A stretch of 6,312 nt of DNA, taken from positions 1 to 6,312 of the forward strand of contig CAKTFF010000135.1 of assembly GCA_934553185.1 (NCBI GenBank), written 5' to 3'. The translations under genes and the position numbers were made by a program. Below, in pieces: positions 6,121 to 6,312 of the stretch; the first letter of the stretch is position 1; each line of letters begins with the position of its first letter. The notes beneath the pieces were generated by a model that searched no databases, had not been told where the DNA came from, and was given only the letters and a program-made list of their open reading frames with translations. Origin of the DNA: an uncultured Devosia sp. Lineage in GTDB: Bacteria; Pseudomonadota; Alphaproteobacteria; Rhizobiales; Devosiaceae.

Positions 6121-6141
6121 ACACTTATCCACAGTGTTTTT
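6119..6141. other. Hairpin with the DnaA box as its loop; weak terminator candidate
   Basis: AAACAC (6119-6124) and GTGTTT (6134-6139) flank TTATCCACA exactly. On the plus strand the stem is followed by further T residues (GTGTTTTT), resembling an intrinsic terminator, but no plus-strand gene ends here. On the minus strand it lies just past the comM stop, where the stem is followed by CACG, so it lacks the U-tract needed to end the comM transcript. A two-way role is possible but weak. Confidence 0.25.
6125..6133 (+). promoter_or_regulatory. Perfect DnaA box TTATCCACA
   Basis: An exact match to the strongest DnaA-binding 9-mer (E. coli R1/R4 sequence). It lies in the 134-bp gap between the comM end and the cold-shock/DUF1294 start, in the most AT-rich part of the window. 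One perfect box plus one degenerate one is too few for a chromosomal origin, and no origin-linked genes are visible, so transcription control by DnaA or DnaA titration is more likely. It may also be coincidental, since it doubles as a hairpin loop. Confidence 0.5.
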
Positions 6142-6147
6142 GTGTGT

Positions 6148-6312
6148 TCAGGCAGCGCCGAGGTTGAGGCGATAGCTCAGCGCCTCGGCGACATGAGGGC
6201 GGCCCACCCGATCGACACCGGCGAGGTCTGCCAGCGTGCGCGCAACCTTGAGCACGCGATGATAGGCGCGGGCCGAGAGGTTGAAGCGCTCGGCAGCCTG
6301 GAGGAGCAGGGT
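6148..6312 (-). CDS. comM: ComM/YifB-type Mg-chelatase-like AAA+ ATPase, C-terminal end only
   Basis: Only the last 54 codons and the TGA stop are in the window; the start and the AAA+ ATPase core lie beyond the right edge. The visible part contains ERFNLSARAYHRVLKVARTLADL, then RVGRPHVAEALSYR, which is the C-terminal Mg-chelatase helical domain typical of ComM/YifB (E. coli YifB has a near-identical LSARGYHRVLKVARTIADL stretch). In Vibrio, ComM is a hexameric helicase that promotes branch migration during natural transformation; YifB homologues occur widely in non-competent bacteria, so a role in DNA uptake cannot be assumed. The protein ends soon after the YR of the motif, with a short LNLGAA tail. 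Confidence 0.9.
   Translation of the reverse strand, partial: TLLLQAAERFNLSARAYHRVLKVARTLADLAGVDRVGRPHVAEALSYRLNLGAA

Noticed and set aside
6014..6147. A chromosomal replication origin in the gap holding the DnaA box
   Set aside because: The gap is only 134 bp, with one perfect and one degenerate box and no AT-rich unwinding tract. No neighbouring genes are ones usually seen at alphaproteobacterial origins.

Overview
The window is GC-rich and densely coding, with short intergenic gaps. The gene set and protein sequences suggest an alphaproteobacterium, most likely Hyphomicrobiales (Devosia/Pelagibacterium-like). That placement is inferred from protein style (LacI-type control of xylose genes, a cold-shock/DUF1294 fusion) and not from a marker gene. 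No rRNA, tRNA, CRISPR array, insertion sequence or other mobile element was seen, and no gene-free stretch exceeds 300 bases.

Left half (1-3454, minus strand): a D-xylose catabolic cluster transcribed right to left. It holds a LacI-family regulator, then xylB (xylulokinase), then xylA (xylose isomerase), which runs off the left edge after 285 codons. xylB and xylA overlap by 4 nt (GTGA). The 93-nt gap between the regulator and xylB contains a 17-bp near-palindrome overlapping a possible -10 element. It also contains a 12-codon leader ORF with a strong Shine-Dalgarno (SD) sequence whose stop overlaps the xylB start (ATGA), and an 8-bp hairpin that pairs the xylB ribosome-binding site with its start codon. 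Together these suggest that xylB translation is coupled to the leader.

Middle (3455-4598): a 118-bp divergent intergenic region carries a perfect 7-7-7 inverted repeat, placed to let the LacI-type protein control its own promoter. On the other side, galM (aldose 1-epimerase) is read rightwards. GalM would interconvert the anomers of incoming xylose or another aldose, XylA would make D-xylulose and XylB D-xylulose 5-phosphate for the pentose phosphate pathway.

Right half (4599-6312): a YafY-type HTH/WYL-family regulator (plus strand) converges, with a 19-nt gap, on a minus-strand gene for a cold-shock domain fused to a membrane DUF1294 domain. Upstream of the latter, a 134-bp AT-richer gap holds a perfect DnaA box (TTATCCACA) inside nested inverted repeats. 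The window ends with the last 54 codons of a ComM/YifB-type AAA+ ATPase gene (minus strand).

Most genes are ordinary members of known families. The least ordinary items are the leader ORF/hairpin at xylB and the DnaA-box structure near 6105-6139.
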